A stretch of 64,000 nt of DNA, taken from assembly GCA_007988745.1 (NCBI GenBank), contig BJUT01000003.1, positions 62,001 through 126,000 on the forward strand, read 5' to 3'. A program made the translations under genes and the position numbers. This stretch comes from Pseudoalteromonas atlantica (GTDB taxonomy: Bacteria; Pseudomonadota; Gammaproteobacteria; Enterobacterales; Alteromonadaceae). This document shows, piece by piece, positions 54,541-63,811 of the stretch. Numbering within the stretch: position 1 is the stretch's first letter; each line of letters begins with the position of its first letter. A model generated the notes under the pieces. It worked only from the letters and a program-made list of their open reading frames with translations. It searched no databases and was not told where the DNA came from.

Positions 54541-56787
54541 TTATTCCTTTTGAGACTTTAATACACTTAATGGAGATAAAATATATACGGCTAAAATCCC
54601 TACCATAACAGTAAGGCCAAAACTAAAAATGGCGGGGGTATCTGAAAAGGCGAGCATACCAAACACACACATCGAAGAGGCGGCCGACAAGCTAATGGCC
54701 AATACATTTACCGCCGTTAAGTTGTTAATTTGGTAAAACACTAAATAATCTATGGCTAGGCCAATAATGAGTAAGCCACCTAGCAGATTAAAAATTGAGA
54801 TACTTCCTTGCGCTGCATTACATACCCAAAGCATAGTCAATAGGCTGGCACTTAATGTTATCACCTGCACAGTGCCAATCCGAAGGCCAAATTTATAGCT
54901 AAATAAAACAAAGCAAATAACAATGGCCACGCCCAATGTAAGCAATAAATACTGGCTGTAGTTTTTAAGTAGGCTACTGATTTGCTCAGGCTTGTTATAT
55001 ATAAACGCATCTTCATAAGCATTAACGTTAGAAGTTAGCGCTTGCGTGGATATTCCCGATACAGAAAACCAAGTAACAGCCTTATTAGGCTCAACAAACA
55101 TTTGTGCATTTAAAAGTGCTGAAAAATGACTATTTGCTAAAGCGTCGTAACTCAAAAGTTCTGTGTTAGCTGACTCAACTTTTATCCCTGTATATTTTTC
55201 AGTGATAATTAACACATCGCTTTTAACAGCCCCGTTAAAGAGCGCTAAATTATTTTTTTGCGTGCGCTTACTAGGTAACCAACGCTTAATAGCATTGTGT
55301 TTAAGATGTGAGTTAATACGCTTTAAATCATCTATTAGTTGCTCTTGCTTTTGCAGTAGTTGTTCAGCATTTGATGCAAATAAAAATACAATGTGGGCAT
55401 CTAACTGTCCCAATAAAGTTAAATGCTTTTGCTCATTAAGTATTAGTTGCTGTGGGCTTGCATTTAGTAAACGTACATCGTTGTTAAATGAAACCGGTTT
55501 AAGGTAAAACAAAAACATTAACACCAGCCCCAATACGAGTAAAACCGATTGCTTACAACGGTTAAAGCGCACCATTAAACCTAATAACTGCTGACTTTTA
55601 ATCAAACTTCGCTCAGAGAGTACAAGCTTAGATTGCCAGATAGGTAATATAATTAATGTGAATAACCAGGCGCTCGCAAGCCCAGCAATTACAAACACTG
55701 CTACTTGCGATAAAAGTGAAATTGGCGCACCTAATAAACAGCTATAGCCGAGGCCTGTTGTAATAAAAGATAAAAGCAAAGCTGTTTTTGTGCCTTTACT
55801 TAACCCACTACTTTGGTAAAAACTGTTGCCATACGCTAAATCAGTCATCGCATGAAATGCATAATCAATAGCTATACCAATTAGGGTTACAGCAAAAACT
55901 AGTGTTAACAAATGAATCGAATTAAACACAAATACCATGGCCGTAGCACCACCAGCCAGTGCACTAAGTACGGTTAAGCTTGCAAGCAAAATGCTACTGA
56001 CTTGCCTAAATACCCAAAACACCATTAAAAGTAATGCGATTACACTAAGGCCACCAAATAAGCTCATTTCATACTTAGCTTGCTGAGCGTTTTCAGCTGT
56101 ATGAAAAAGAGCACCTGAATAGCGAATAGTGGTCTGTGGGTACGTATCATTTAAACTTTCAAGCTTATTTTTAATGCTGCTCGCAAGCTTAATAGACTCA
56201 TCAATTGGGAGGCTATTGTTAGGAATGGTAGCCAATATAACAGCATAATCAGTATGATTTAGACGGCGCGTTAACCGCTCATTTTTTAAAGAGAATAACT
56301 GACTTTGTTTTAAATTATCGCCTATAAATGCAGCAAGACTTAAACTAATATCGGCTTTTAGGGTGGCACTTACAAAAGGGTTTCCTAATTGATTTAATTG
56401 AGTAAGGTAAAATGACTCAAACTGTGCTTTATCAACCATACTATTTTTATAATTGTCGCTGAGCAGCGCATGTTGATACGCAGAGAACACTGAAGATAAC
56501 TGCTCAATGCTTGGCAGTTCAAAGCTATTTTTTATATCACGTTTTAACAGCCATGATTTAAGCTCGTCATGTGCTAAGTTTTTACCATCACCAGTAAATG
56601 AAAACATAATACGGTTTGCATTTTTTTTAAAAAAGACCTCTTCGCCGTACGCCAATTGAGAATGTGATTTTGGTAATAAACTAAACATATCAGCATTTAA
56701 TACAGGCTTAGTGATATACAAAGCAGCACAAAGTAAAACAGCTAAAAAACCAAACCATGTAATAAGTACACTAATACGTTTAATCAC
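54541..56787 (-). CDS. MMPL/RND-type exporter of the aryl-polyene operon
   Basis: 748 residues with two repeats, each a periplasmic loop followed by a block of membrane helices (about 225-390 and 600-745). Motifs such as VTLIGIAIDYAFHAMTD and LLIIGLAIDYLVFYQIN hold the conserved Asp-Tyr of MMPL proteins. Such exporters move lipid-like products out of the inner membrane. GTG start at 56787 with GGAAAG upstream, 30 bases after the LolA-like gene. Role in polyene transport follows from the neighbours. Confidence 0.9.
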   Translation of the reverse strand: MIKRISVLITWFGFLAVLLCAALYITKPVLNADMFSLLPKSHSQLAYGEEVFFKKNANRIMFSFTGDGKNLAHDELKSWLLKRDIKNSFELPSIEQLSSVFSAYQHALLSDNYKNSMVDKAQFESFYLTQLNQLGNPFVSATLKADISLSLAAFIGDNLKQSQLFSLKNERLTRRLNHTDYAVILATIPNNSLPIDESIKLASSIKNKLESLNDTYPQTTIRYSGALFHTAENAQQAKYEMSLFGGLSVIALLLMVFWVFRQVSSILLASLTVLSALAGGATAMVFVFNSIHLLTLVFAVTLIGIAIDYAFHAMTDLAYGNSFYQSSGLSKGTKTALLLSFITTGLGYSCLLGAPISLLSQVAVFVIAGLASAWLFTLIILPIWQSKLVLSERSLIKSQQLLGLMVRFNRCKQSVLLVLGLVLMFLFYLKPVSFNNDVRLLNASPQQLILNEQKHLTLLGQLDAHIVFLFASNAEQLLQKQEQLIDDLKRINSHLKHNAIKRWLPSKRTQKNNLALFNGAVKSDVLIITEKYTGIKVESANTELLSYDALANSHFSALLNAQMFVEPNKAVTWFSVSGISTQALTSNVNAYEDAFIYNKPEQISSLLKNYSQYLLLTLGVAIVICFVLFSYKFGLRIGTVQVITLSASLLTMLWVCNAAQGSISIFNLLGGLLIIGLAIDYLVFYQINNLTAVNVLAISLSAASSMCVFGMLAFSDTPAIFSFGLTVMVGILAVYILSPLSVLKSQKE

Positions 56788-56816
56788 ATCACTTTCCCGA
56801 AGGTTACTTACACTTA

Positions 56817-57338
56817 TTAATTATTAGGTGTATTTGCATAAGAAAACTCTATTACTGTGTTGCTACCCGAGTGCTCATTTAAGGTTATACTTTGTACACG
56901 CTGGTTATTTTCACAAAGAATAAAATGGCTAAACAGCTGTTTTAATAGCGTATCTTTTGGCTTTAATAATAAACAGCCTGTTTGATTTGTTACATCAAAC
57001 CGCGCATATAAGGCTCTCATATCTAATCCGAGTAAGTCAGTTAATAAGCCTACAAACTGCTCGCTGCCAGGCTGAGGAGTAAGCTCACCCTCTTTATTTT
57101 TCACAAATACTTGGCCATTCTCGATTAGTAATGTACTTTGCACTGGTGTTTTTACATACCAAAGCAGCTTTTCCCCTTCAAGTGTAAACTCCCCTTTAGA
57201 GATGAATGGTTTAGAGAAGCCGGCAAAATGTTTTAATTGCTTAAATTCACCCGAAACTGTCGTAGCAGCTAATAAACTGGCACTAAAAAAAACAAAATAA
57301 AGACAACTAACAAACACACAATTTTTTAAATAATTCAT
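56817..57338 (-). CDS. LolA-like periplasmic carrier
   Basis: 173 residues with signal peptide LYFVFFSASLLAA. Body fits the outer-membrane lipoprotein carrier fold: FKQLKHFAGFSKPFISKGEF, LEGEKLLWYVKTPVQSTLLI, and SITLNEHSGSNTVIEFSY. The LolA family carries lipidated cargo across the periplasm; in this operon it would hand the polyene lipid to the outer membrane. ATG 57338 is preferred, with GGA eight bases upstream, over a TTG at 57350. Confidence 0.82.
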   Translation of the reverse strand: MNYLKNCVFVSCLYFVFFSASLLAATTVSGEFKQLKHFAGFSKPFISKGEFTLEGEKLLWYVKTPVQSTLLIENGQVFVKNKEGELTPQPGSEQFVGLLTDLLGLDMRALYARFDVTNQTGCLLLKPKDTLLKQLFSHFILCENNQRVQSITLNEHSGSNTVIEFSYANTPNN

Positions 57339-57352
57339 AGCATCATCCAATA

Positions 57353-57781
57353 TTAGCTAAGTATTTTTGCAAGCTTATCAACTATCACCGCTGGTGAGGC
57401 AAACTGCATTTCTTTAGTCGATATCTCAACAGCAACTTGAGTGGTAGTCGCTTTAGTAATACGCTTATTCGTTATGGCATCTGTAATTATATAATCAATT
57501 TTTAATCGGTTTTCGAACTCTTTTAAATGCGCGGTCACTTTAATTTTTTGGGTAAATATGGCGGATGCCACGTACTTAATTTGCATATCCACTATTGGCC
57601 ACGCATAACCCGACTCCATCATTTGAGGATAGTCGTAATCAAATAATCGCAGTAACTCACAGCGAGCCACCTCTAAGTAGCGAGGGTAATTACCATGCCA
57701 TACAACATTCATCGGATCGCAGTCATGAAATGGAATTTCAATTTCCACTTCATGAGTTAGCAAAGCGCCTTTACTATTCAT
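57353..57781 (-). CDS. Hotdog thioesterase (YbgC/4HBT-like)
   Basis: 142 residues. The active-site block HDCDPMNVVWHGNYPRYLEV contains the Asp of the 4-hydroxybenzoyl-CoA thioesterase family, followed by MQIKYVASAIFTQKI and ISTKEMQFASP. It may free the finished chain or edit stalled ACPs. Start overlaps the ammonia-lyase stop by 8 bases. Confidence 0.87.
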   Translation of the reverse strand: MNSKGALLTHEVEIEIPFHDCDPMNVVWHGNYPRYLEVARCELLRLFDYDYPQMMESGYAWPIVDMQIKYVASAIFTQKIKVTAHLKEFENRLKIDYIITDAITNKRITKATTTQVAVEISTKEMQFASPAVIVDKLAKILS

Positions 57782-59318
57782 ATAAAGCCCAACGTTTTTC
57801 TTGAATATAACTAATGGTTTGTCTAAGTACCGCTTCCATTGGCCTATCTTCAGTTAGGTTTTCGAAATAATGAGTTATGTCAGTATACATCGCTTGCATA
57901 TCTGCAGTTAAACTTGAAAATTCAAGTTCGCCTTGTTTAATACGCAGCCTCACCCCTTGAATACTTGCTAGTAACGTACTTGCAATAACCTGCTCTGTAA
58001 GCTGTAAAATACGCAAACAATCACGTGAGGCAATAGTCCCCATACTTACTTTATCTTGATTATGGCACTCAGTAGAGCGAGAAAATACACTTGCAGGCAT
58101 CGTTAACTTAAGCGCTTCAGCAGTATAGGCACTGGCGCCTATTTGCACGGCTTTAAAGCCATGATTTATGTAACGACGTTCAGCCTCACTGTCTGATAAA
58201 TTTGATGGTAATCCATTATTAAATTTAGTATCGACCAATGAAGCGATTTGCCTGTCGGCTAAATCTGCCAGATTTGCAATCGCCGTTTTCATACTATCCA
58301 TTGCCATTGCAATGTGGCCGCCATAAAAATGGCCACCATGAAGTACATGCTCACCCTCGCCATCAATAATAGGGTTATCGTTTGCAGAGTTAAGCTCGTT
58401 TTCTATCATCTGCCTGAAAAATGGCAAACTATCTTGCAATACACCAATAACATGCGGTGCACAGCGAATAGAGTACCTATCTTGCAGTCTATCAGCGTTA
58501 CGAGGATGGTCATGATGGTTTAAATCATCTCGTATCCATTTAGCAACTTGTTGCTGCCCAGGATGAGGCTTAACAGAGAATAAAATTTCATCAAAATGAT
58601 GACTATTACCTTTAAGAGCAAGGCTAGACAATGCAGTAATCCTACTTGCAAGTTTTGCTAAATAATTAGCTCTATCAAACGCTAAACAAGCCAGTGCGGT
58701 CATCACAGCTGTACCATTCATAACTGCAAGCCCCTCTTTTGGGCGAAGCGTTAAAGGCTTTAAACCAGCCGCTTGCATTACCTGCGCGCTGTTAAGTATT
58801 TTATCTTTGTAAAAAACATCACGTTCACCAACCATAGCACCTGCTACATACGACAGTGGGGTTAAATCACCGCTAGCGCCTACCGAACCTTCTTGAGGAA
58901 TAACAGGTACTATATCAAGGTTTAAATAGTCTTTGAGAAGATTCAGCATTTCCCAGCTTACGCCAGAATAGCCTTGTGAAAGTGATGCTAAGCGCGTAGC
59001 TAAAATTGCACGCCCTTGTACTTTATTAAACACATCGCCTAGTCCACAACCATGAAAGCGCGTTAAATGTAATGGTAGCTCATCAACTAAGTTAAGTGGT
59101 ACAGGAACCGTAACTGAGTCACCATAGCCTGTAGTTACCCCATAAATCACACCATCTTCTTTGAGTAGAGAGTCTAAAAAGCTAAGCGCGCTATCAATCT
59201 TTGCGCTAAATTGCTCGCAGCCACTTAATTGCACCTGAGTATTTTGATGTGCAATATTAACAATATCTTCAATAGAAAGTTGTTGGTTTCCAAAAAGCTG
59301 TACTTCCTGAGCTGACAC
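57774..59318 (-). CDS. Aromatic amino acid ammonia-lyase (HAL/TAL family)
   Basis: 514 residues. The MIO cofactor forms from Ala-Ser-Gly in QEGSVGASGDLTPLSYV (residues 148-150); the catalytic Tyr is in VIYGVTTGYGD (about 59). GTG 59318 is preferred over ATG 59336 because AAGGAG stands seven bases before it. In aryl-polyene clusters the product is thought to be a 4-hydroxycinnamate or related acid that starts the chain, or the gene is a histidine-type lyase. The selectivity pair aligned to His89-Leu90 of Rhodobacter tyrosine ammonia-lyase reads Phe-His (in RFHGCGLG), so the substrate is uncertain. Confidence 0.9.
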   Translation of the reverse strand: MSAQEVQLFGNQQLSIEDIVNIAHQNTQVQLSGCEQFSAKIDSALSFLDSLLKEDGVIYGVTTGYGDSVTVPVPLNLVDELPLHLTRFHGCGLGDVFNKVQGRAILATRLASLSQGYSGVSWEMLNLLKDYLNLDIVPVIPQEGSVGASGDLTPLSYVAGAMVGERDVFYKDKILNSAQVMQAAGLKPLTLRPKEGLAVMNGTAVMTALACLAFDRANYLAKLASRITALSSLALKGNSHHFDEILFSVKPHPGQQQVAKWIRDDLNHHDHPRNADRLQDRYSIRCAPHVIGVLQDSLPFFRQMIENELNSANDNPIIDGEGEHVLHGGHFYGGHIAMAMDSMKTAIANLADLADRQIASLVDTKFNNGLPSNLSDSEAERRYINHGFKAVQIGASAYTAEALKLTMPASVFSRSTECHNQDKVSMGTIASRDCLRILQLTEQVIASTLLASIQGVRLRIKQGELEFSSLTADMQAMYTDITHYFENLTEDRPMEAVLRQTISYIQEKRWALYE

Positions 59319-59319
59319 T

Positions 59320-60279
59320 CTACTTCTCCTTTGCATTGCTGCGTTCTACTTGCTGATCGTTTTGCCAAAAATCATAAAAATTAAACCACTGATAAGGATA
59401 CCGCGCGGCATAAAAGCCTAAACGTGCAGAAAAATCTGTAATTACAGTGGTTAATAGACCTTGCCTTTGTGAGCGGGGTATTTTTAATGTTTGGCTATAA
59501 TGTTCAAAAATCACATGATACTTTTTTGTTTTTTTATCTTTTAAGCAAAATAAAAAGTAAACGGGGCAATCTAATAATGCAGCTAATATAAAAGGCCCTT
59601 GAGAAAAAGATGCTGGCTTACCTAAAAACTCAACACGTGTTGATCGCTCACCCGTTGTAGCGCTTGTTCTATCACCAACAATAACGACTATTTCACCCTG
59701 CTCTACTTTATCTTTTAATAAAATAGCTAGATCAGGCCCCATATCGCTCACTTGAATTAAGTTAACCGACACCGCAGGGTTAATTTTTTTAAGCATTTTA
59801 TTAAATTCAACAGCGTGATGAGTAAATACAAGCACATTAATTTTTTTACTGCTGCGATGCTGGCTCAGTGCTCTACATACCTCAAGGTTACCCAAGTGAG
59901 AGCCAATAAAAATGGCCCCTTGCTGTTTCTCATTTAAATCAATAAACAGCTGTTCATTAGTATATTGGATATCCTTTTTTGAAATTCGACCGAGCCAACC
60001 ATCAATTTTATCAAGGGCGCTATCGGCAAAACTACAAAAATGCATAAGCTGTTGTTTAAAAGTTACTTTACGCTCAACATTATTGTAATTATTAACTTGG
60101 ACTAAAAACTGCTTAGAAGCCGCGCGTGCAACTTTACCGGTAATAAACAAATAGCAAACAACCGGGAACAAAATAACCCACAGCCCTTTACGACCAAGTA
60201 CTTTATGGGCAAATAGTAATATTTGTATACCTAAAAAGTTACCTCGCTCTTGCATTTTAGACCAATGTTTAACGGCCAT
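59320..60279 (-). CDS. LPLAT acyltransferase (LpxL-like) of the aryl-polyene operon
   Basis: 319 residues. The signature GSHLGNLEVCRAL holds the His-X4-Glu of LpxL-type acyltransferases; VGDRTSATTGERSTRVEFLG and SFSQGPFILAALLDCPVYFL follow. One N-terminal hydrophobic region (WVILFPVVCYLFI). Start ATG 60279 (MAVKHWSKMQERGN) overlaps the glycosyltransferase stop by 11 bases; a longer reading is not supported. It would join an acyl or aryl-polyene chain to the lipid or sugar. Confidence 0.87.
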   Translation of the reverse strand: MAVKHWSKMQERGNFLGIQILLFAHKVLGRKGLWVILFPVVCYLFITGKVARAASKQFLVQVNNYNNVERKVTFKQQLMHFCSFADSALDKIDGWLGRISKKDIQYTNEQLFIDLNEKQQGAIFIGSHLGNLEVCRALSQHRSSKKINVLVFTHHAVEFNKMLKKINPAVSVNLIQVSDMGPDLAILLKDKVEQGEIVVIVGDRTSATTGERSTRVEFLGKPASFSQGPFILAALLDCPVYFLFCLKDKKTKKYHVIFEHYSQTLKIPRSQRQGLLTTVITDFSARLGFYAARYPYQWFNFYDFWQNDQQVERSNAKEK

Positions 60280-61018
60280 AACGTCTCTTATATTTATGCC
60301 ATAGTAAAACAGGTGAACGAAGCAGCATGCCAAAAAATAAACGCGTATGTAACCACGAAATACGCACATTATCTTGGAGTGGCTGGAAGTGTGACAAGCC
60401 ATTTTCTGGGTAAATAACCTGGCTTGGTAAAAAAACAAATGGAACGTTGCGCCAATATAACCTAACCAGTATTTCTGGATCAAAGTCCATACGCTTACCG
60501 AGATTAACCTCACTTATAAGCTTATTAGTCACATTTAAAGGGTAGACTCTAAAACCACACATTGAGTCCACAATTTTAAAGCTGAGCGTTTCTATCCATA
60601 CCCACACATGGGTCAAATAACGTGCTAAGTAACGGTGCTTGGGAACCGATTCATCATACACTGGGCAACAACTAATTAATGCCTGTGGGTGTGTGTTTGA
60701 AAGCTCAATCAACTTTTTGATATCTGATAAATTATGTTGCCCATCTGCATCTACTTGTATTGCATGGCTATAACCTTGCTCATACGCGCAGCGCAATCCT
60801 GTTTGTACCGCACCGCCTTTGCCTTCATTTTGCTCATGCGATATAAGAGTGAGGTGGGCATATTTTTTCTCAAGAGTAGCAAAAAGAGATTTAGCCTGCA
60901 CACTACTGGCATCATCAACCATTATTATTGGCAGCGTATACTCAGTTAACGTTGCAAGTACTTCATCAATAACACTTACATGATTAAAATTAGGTATAAC
61001 AATACAAAAATTATTCAT
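60269..61018 (-). CDS. Glycosyltransferase family 2
   Basis: 249 residues. IVMVDDASSVQAKSL and the metal-binding VDADGQHNLSDIKKL are the GT2 hallmarks; GFRVYPLNVTNKLIS and RMDFDPEILVRLYW follow, as in dolichol-phosphate-mannose-type enzymes. It likely transfers a sugar to a lipid head group of the polyene. ATG 61018 is chosen, overlapping the dehydratase stop by 8 bases; a GTG at 61027 is possible. Some clusters carry GT2 and LPLAT as one fused protein; here they are two overlapping genes. Confidence 0.86.
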   Translation of the reverse strand: MNNFCIVIPNFNHVSVIDEVLATLTEYTLPIIMVDDASSVQAKSLFATLEKKYAHLTLISHEQNEGKGGAVQTGLRCAYEQGYSHAIQVDADGQHNLSDIKKLIELSNTHPQALISCCPVYDESVPKHRYLARYLTHVWVWIETLSFKIVDSMCGFRVYPLNVTNKLISEVNLGKRMDFDPEILVRLYWRNVPFVFLPSQVIYPENGLSHFQPLQDNVRISWLHTRLFFGMLLRSPVLLWHKYKRRYGR

Positions 61019-61376
61019 CTGTATCACTTTTAAACACTATACGCCCTGAGGCGTGTTGGCCTTTATCTGATTGATACGAAAAGCCATACTTACCGCCAGG
61101 CTTTTCTTCAACAGTTAATTTAATTGTTAGACCAGGGGTAATAACAACCTGAAACTTAAGCACTTCAATATCTTTTACTTCACGTTTAACATTAAAGTAT
61201 TTTCGCATGGCATTTACGGCCCAATCGAGCTGCACTACACCTGCTAAAATAGGGCCTTGACTAAAGTGACCTTTAAAATAATCTAAACTTGGCGGTATAA
61301 AAAGCGTTAGGCAATGACTCTGTGTTGACGATACACAGTTAACAAGTTCAGGCTTTGTGTTAATCAGCTTTGACAA
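61011..61376 (-). CDS. Hotdog dehydratase subunit (ApeI-like)
   Basis: 121 residues. FabZ-type hotdog: SLDYFKGHFSQGPILAGVVQ contains the GHF and PGV-like region, then KFQVVITPGLTIKLTVEEK. It pairs with the protein at 51106-51561 in studied systems. TTG start at 61376 has GGAG seven bases upstream; it overlaps the ligase stop by 17 bases. No ATG alternative. Confidence 0.85.
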   Translation of the reverse strand: MSKLINTKPELVNCVSSTQSHCLTLFIPPSLDYFKGHFSQGPILAGVVQLDWAVNAMRKYFNVKREVKDIEVLKFQVVITPGLTIKLTVEEKPGGKYGFSYQSDKGQHASGRIVFKSDTDE

Positions 61377-62724
61377 AAAGAGACTCCAATACTTTTAAAT
61401 TTATTTTAGCTTGCGTGTTGTAGGGTAATTGATTTAGAAAACGCCATTTTTTAGGCGTACAGATCCCTTCAAAACGATTCAATGTATGTGTTTTTAAAAG
61501 CGTATTAGTCGCTAACTTTCCATTGGCGTTTAAATATGCTTGTCCTTTATGTGTAAGCACTATAACAGCGCCTAATACTAAACGTTTCCCATTTAGCGTT
61601 ATTACTTTAGCTTCCTGTACCCACTCACTTTTGCATAAATGTAGCTCTAGTTCGTCAAGGCTTAAGCGTTTTTCTTCAAGCTTTATAATACGGTCAAAAC
61701 GACCTAGTAATTCAAATTGGCCATTTTGAAATAATGTACCTCGGTCATCTAATAAATAGTTTGTTTGCTCAACTAAAGGCGAATTCAACACTAATCGTTG
61801 TTCAGAGGTACTGTGTAATGTGATCCCTAAAAATGGCTGCCAATGACTAACGTTCTCTAAAGACACAACCTGACGATATGCAATTCCGCCAGTTTCGGTG
61901 CTGCCAAATACTTGAGTAATGGGTTTATTTAGCTGTTTATTTAAAGTGACAGCGTCTTCATTTTGAAGCGGCCCACCGGATGAGAAAACCCACTGTAAAT
62001 GTGACTTTTCTTCTATTAAAACGTTATCTTGATGCAGCCGCTTTAGCTGTGCCGGACTGGATATAAACACGGCCTGTGTAATTGTTTTAAGTTTAGTAGC
62101 AATATGCTCGGGGTAGTTAAGCAAGTCTGTATCAATTATGTGGTTATTGCTAAGCGGCCATAACACTCTAAATAACAAACCGTAAATATGCTGATGCGAA
62201 ACACTGGCAATAAATACAGGGTTACGTTTTAAAGCAAACGTACTGTTGAGCGTTTTTATCTCTTTATTAAGCACTCGCCACGATTTAAAAATAGGCTTAG
62301 CTTGACCTGAAGAGCCAGAAGTATAAAAAACAAGGTTACCTTCACTCGGCCAAGCAATTTTATTGAACGGTGTGTAGTTAGGTGTAGTTGTTAAATTACC
62401 AATATTTTCAAATGGCGTAGTCGCATGCTCGACCAAATCACTATCGCCCAAATAGTAAGGGGTTTGCTCTAAAAGCGCATTGAGTGTTTCGCTTTGACCA
62501 TTAGGCGGTAAAATTATAGTCCAGCCTTTATGCGCCAATGCAAAAAGGTTTACAGCAAAATCATAGCTACTACTGTTGAAAAGCACTGCCGATGCTTTAG
62601 TAGGCGATTGCGGAATTTTAGCCAAAACTTGATTAATATCATTAACAAATTGACGCTCAGATAACGCTGAGCCATTATGACTAAATCGAATATTTATGCT
62701 TGCGTTATCTAAAGTATTAAACAC
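61360..62724 (-). CDS. Aryl-AMP ligase (acyl-CoA synthetase-like, ApeH-like)
   Basis: 454 residues, adenylate-forming enzyme. Motif FYTSGSSGQAKPIFKSW near residue 130, STETGGIAYR near 280 and the C-terminal hinge LGRFDRIIKLEEKRLSLDEL with Lys. It activates the aryl acid from the ammonia-lyase and loads it on an acyl carrier protein. The likely start is GTG 62724, with AAGGA six bases upstream; ATG 62730 directly abuts that site. It overlaps the membrane-protein stop by 8 bases. Confidence 0.9.
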   Translation of the reverse strand: MFNTLDNASINIRFSHNGSALSERQFVNDINQVLAKIPQSPTKASAVLFNSSSYDFAVNLFALAHKGWTIILPPNGQSETLNALLEQTPYYLGDSDLVEHATTPFENIGNLTTTPNYTPFNKIAWPSEGNLVFYTSGSSGQAKPIFKSWRVLNKEIKTLNSTFALKRNPVFIASVSHQHIYGLLFRVLWPLSNNHIIDTDLLNYPEHIATKLKTITQAVFISSPAQLKRLHQDNVLIEEKSHLQWVFSSGGPLQNEDAVTLNKQLNKPITQVFGSTETGGIAYRQVVSLENVSHWQPFLGITLHSTSEQRLVLNSPLVEQTNYLLDDRGTLFQNGQFELLGRFDRIIKLEEKRLSLDELELHLCKSEWVQEAKVITLNGKRLVLGAVIVLTHKGQAYLNANGKLATNTLLKTHTLNRFEGICTPKKWRFLNQLPYNTQAKINLKVLESLFVKAD

Positions 62725-63283
62725 CTGCATTCCTTTTTACTTTTTTCCTTACTAACCACTCTACTGCAAATAAAACACCCATAATAATGTATGCAATAAA
62801 ACCGTTATAAAATGCCCACACATCAAGACTTGTAAACACACTAGTGTATAACGCTATACTGGCGTTAAAAACAAAAAAAACGCACCATATTTTAGTTACA
62901 TTTTTAGTGTACGAAATGGCTCTTTTATCAAGCTTTGGCTCAGTGATACGTGCAAACGTTTCTATGATACTTGGACCTTTATAAAGCGAGTAAGCAAAAA
63001 CAAAAAACATAACAGTATTTACAATAACCGGATAAAGCCGAATACCAAAATCACTGCCCATCGTTTTAGATAAGCCAATAGCTAAAATTCCAAGTAATGA
63101 GGCTGGCTTTATCCATGGCATTTTAGCTAATAAAGGCTTGCTTAACCAAAGCCTTATTATTAACAGTGTTAATAAAATCATAGTGAGTAAATAACTGTTG
63201 AAACGTGTCAGCCCTATATAAACAATGAAAGGGTAACAGGTTAAAAAAATCATTATTAACGCTGTTAAAAATGCCTTAAACAT
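62717..63283 (-). CDS. Membrane protein of the aryl-polyene operon (COG4648-like)
   Basis: 188 residues, about five hydrophobic segments (LIMIFLTCYPFIVYIGL, LLTMILLTLLIIRLWL, TVMFFVFAYSLY, IWCVFFVFNASIALYT, GFIAYIIMGVLFAVEWL) and a basic C-terminus. Homologous small membrane proteins stand between ACP and ligase genes in many aryl-polyene clusters. Biochemical role unknown to me; perhaps assembly at the inner membrane. Confidence 0.78.
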   Translation of the reverse strand: MFKAFLTALIMIFLTCYPFIVYIGLTRFNSYLLTMILLTLLIIRLWLSKPLLAKMPWIKPASLLGILAIGLSKTMGSDFGIRLYPVIVNTVMFFVFAYSLYKGPSIIETFARITEPKLDKRAISYTKNVTKIWCVFFVFNASIALYTSVFTSLDVWAFYNGFIAYIIMGVLFAVEWLVRKKVKRNAGV

Positions 63284-63285
63284 GC

Positions 63286-63531
63286 TTATTTAACGAGCTT
63301 TTCTATTTCAGATACAACATCTTGCACAGTGCGAACTTGTTTAAATGCGTCAGGCTCAATTTTCTTACCTGTAATTTCACGTAACTTAACAACTAAATCT
63401 ACAGCGTCAATACTGTCTAAGTCTAAATCTTCGTACAGGTTAGCTTCTAAAGAGATATCTTCAGCATCTATTTCAAATTCATTTTCTAAAATGCCGTGTA
63501 ATACATCATAAATTTCAGCAGCGGTTTTCAT
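63286..63531 (-). CDS. Acyl carrier protein (second, ApeF-like)
   Basis: 81 residues. Phosphopantetheine serine in DLDLDSIDAVDLVVKL (about Ser40), acidic and helical as usual. AGGAATAATA precedes the ATG. Carries the growing polyene as a thioester. Which of the two ACPs holds primer or extender is unknown here. Confidence 0.93.
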   Translation of the reverse strand: MKTAAEIYDVLHGILENEFEIDAEDISLEANLYEDLDLDSIDAVDLVVKLREITGKKIEPDAFKQVRTVQDVVSEIEKLVK

Positions 63532-63553
63532 TATTATTCCTAGTGTGTGTTAA

Positions 63554-63811
63554 TTAAGTACGTGATTGTTCTATAAATTGCGCTAAAGAGTTAACACTCG
63601 CAAAATGCGCTTTAGTTTGTTCTGAATTTGCATCAATTTTTACGTCAAATTCTTTTTTGATAGCAAGCCCGAGCTCTAGCGCATCAATGCTATCTAGCCC
63701 TAAACCATCTACAAATAAAGGCTCGTCGTCTTTTATATCGGCAGTGGTCATATCTTCAAGATCTAGGCTCGAAATAATCAATTGTTTAATTTGTTGTTTT
63801 AATTCACTCAT
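63554..63811 (-). CDS. Acyl carrier protein (first, ApeE-like)
   Basis: 85 residues with GLGLDSIDALELGLAI holding the phosphopantetheine serine (about Ser41). The two ACPs differ clearly in their C-terminal halves, which suggests separate roles. The start overlaps the preceding gene stop by 4 bases (ATGA). Confidence 0.93.
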   Translation of the reverse strand: MSELKQQIKQLIISSLDLEDMTTADIKDDEPLFVDGLGLDSIDALELGLAIKKEFDVKIDANSEQTKAHFASVNSLAQFIEQSRT

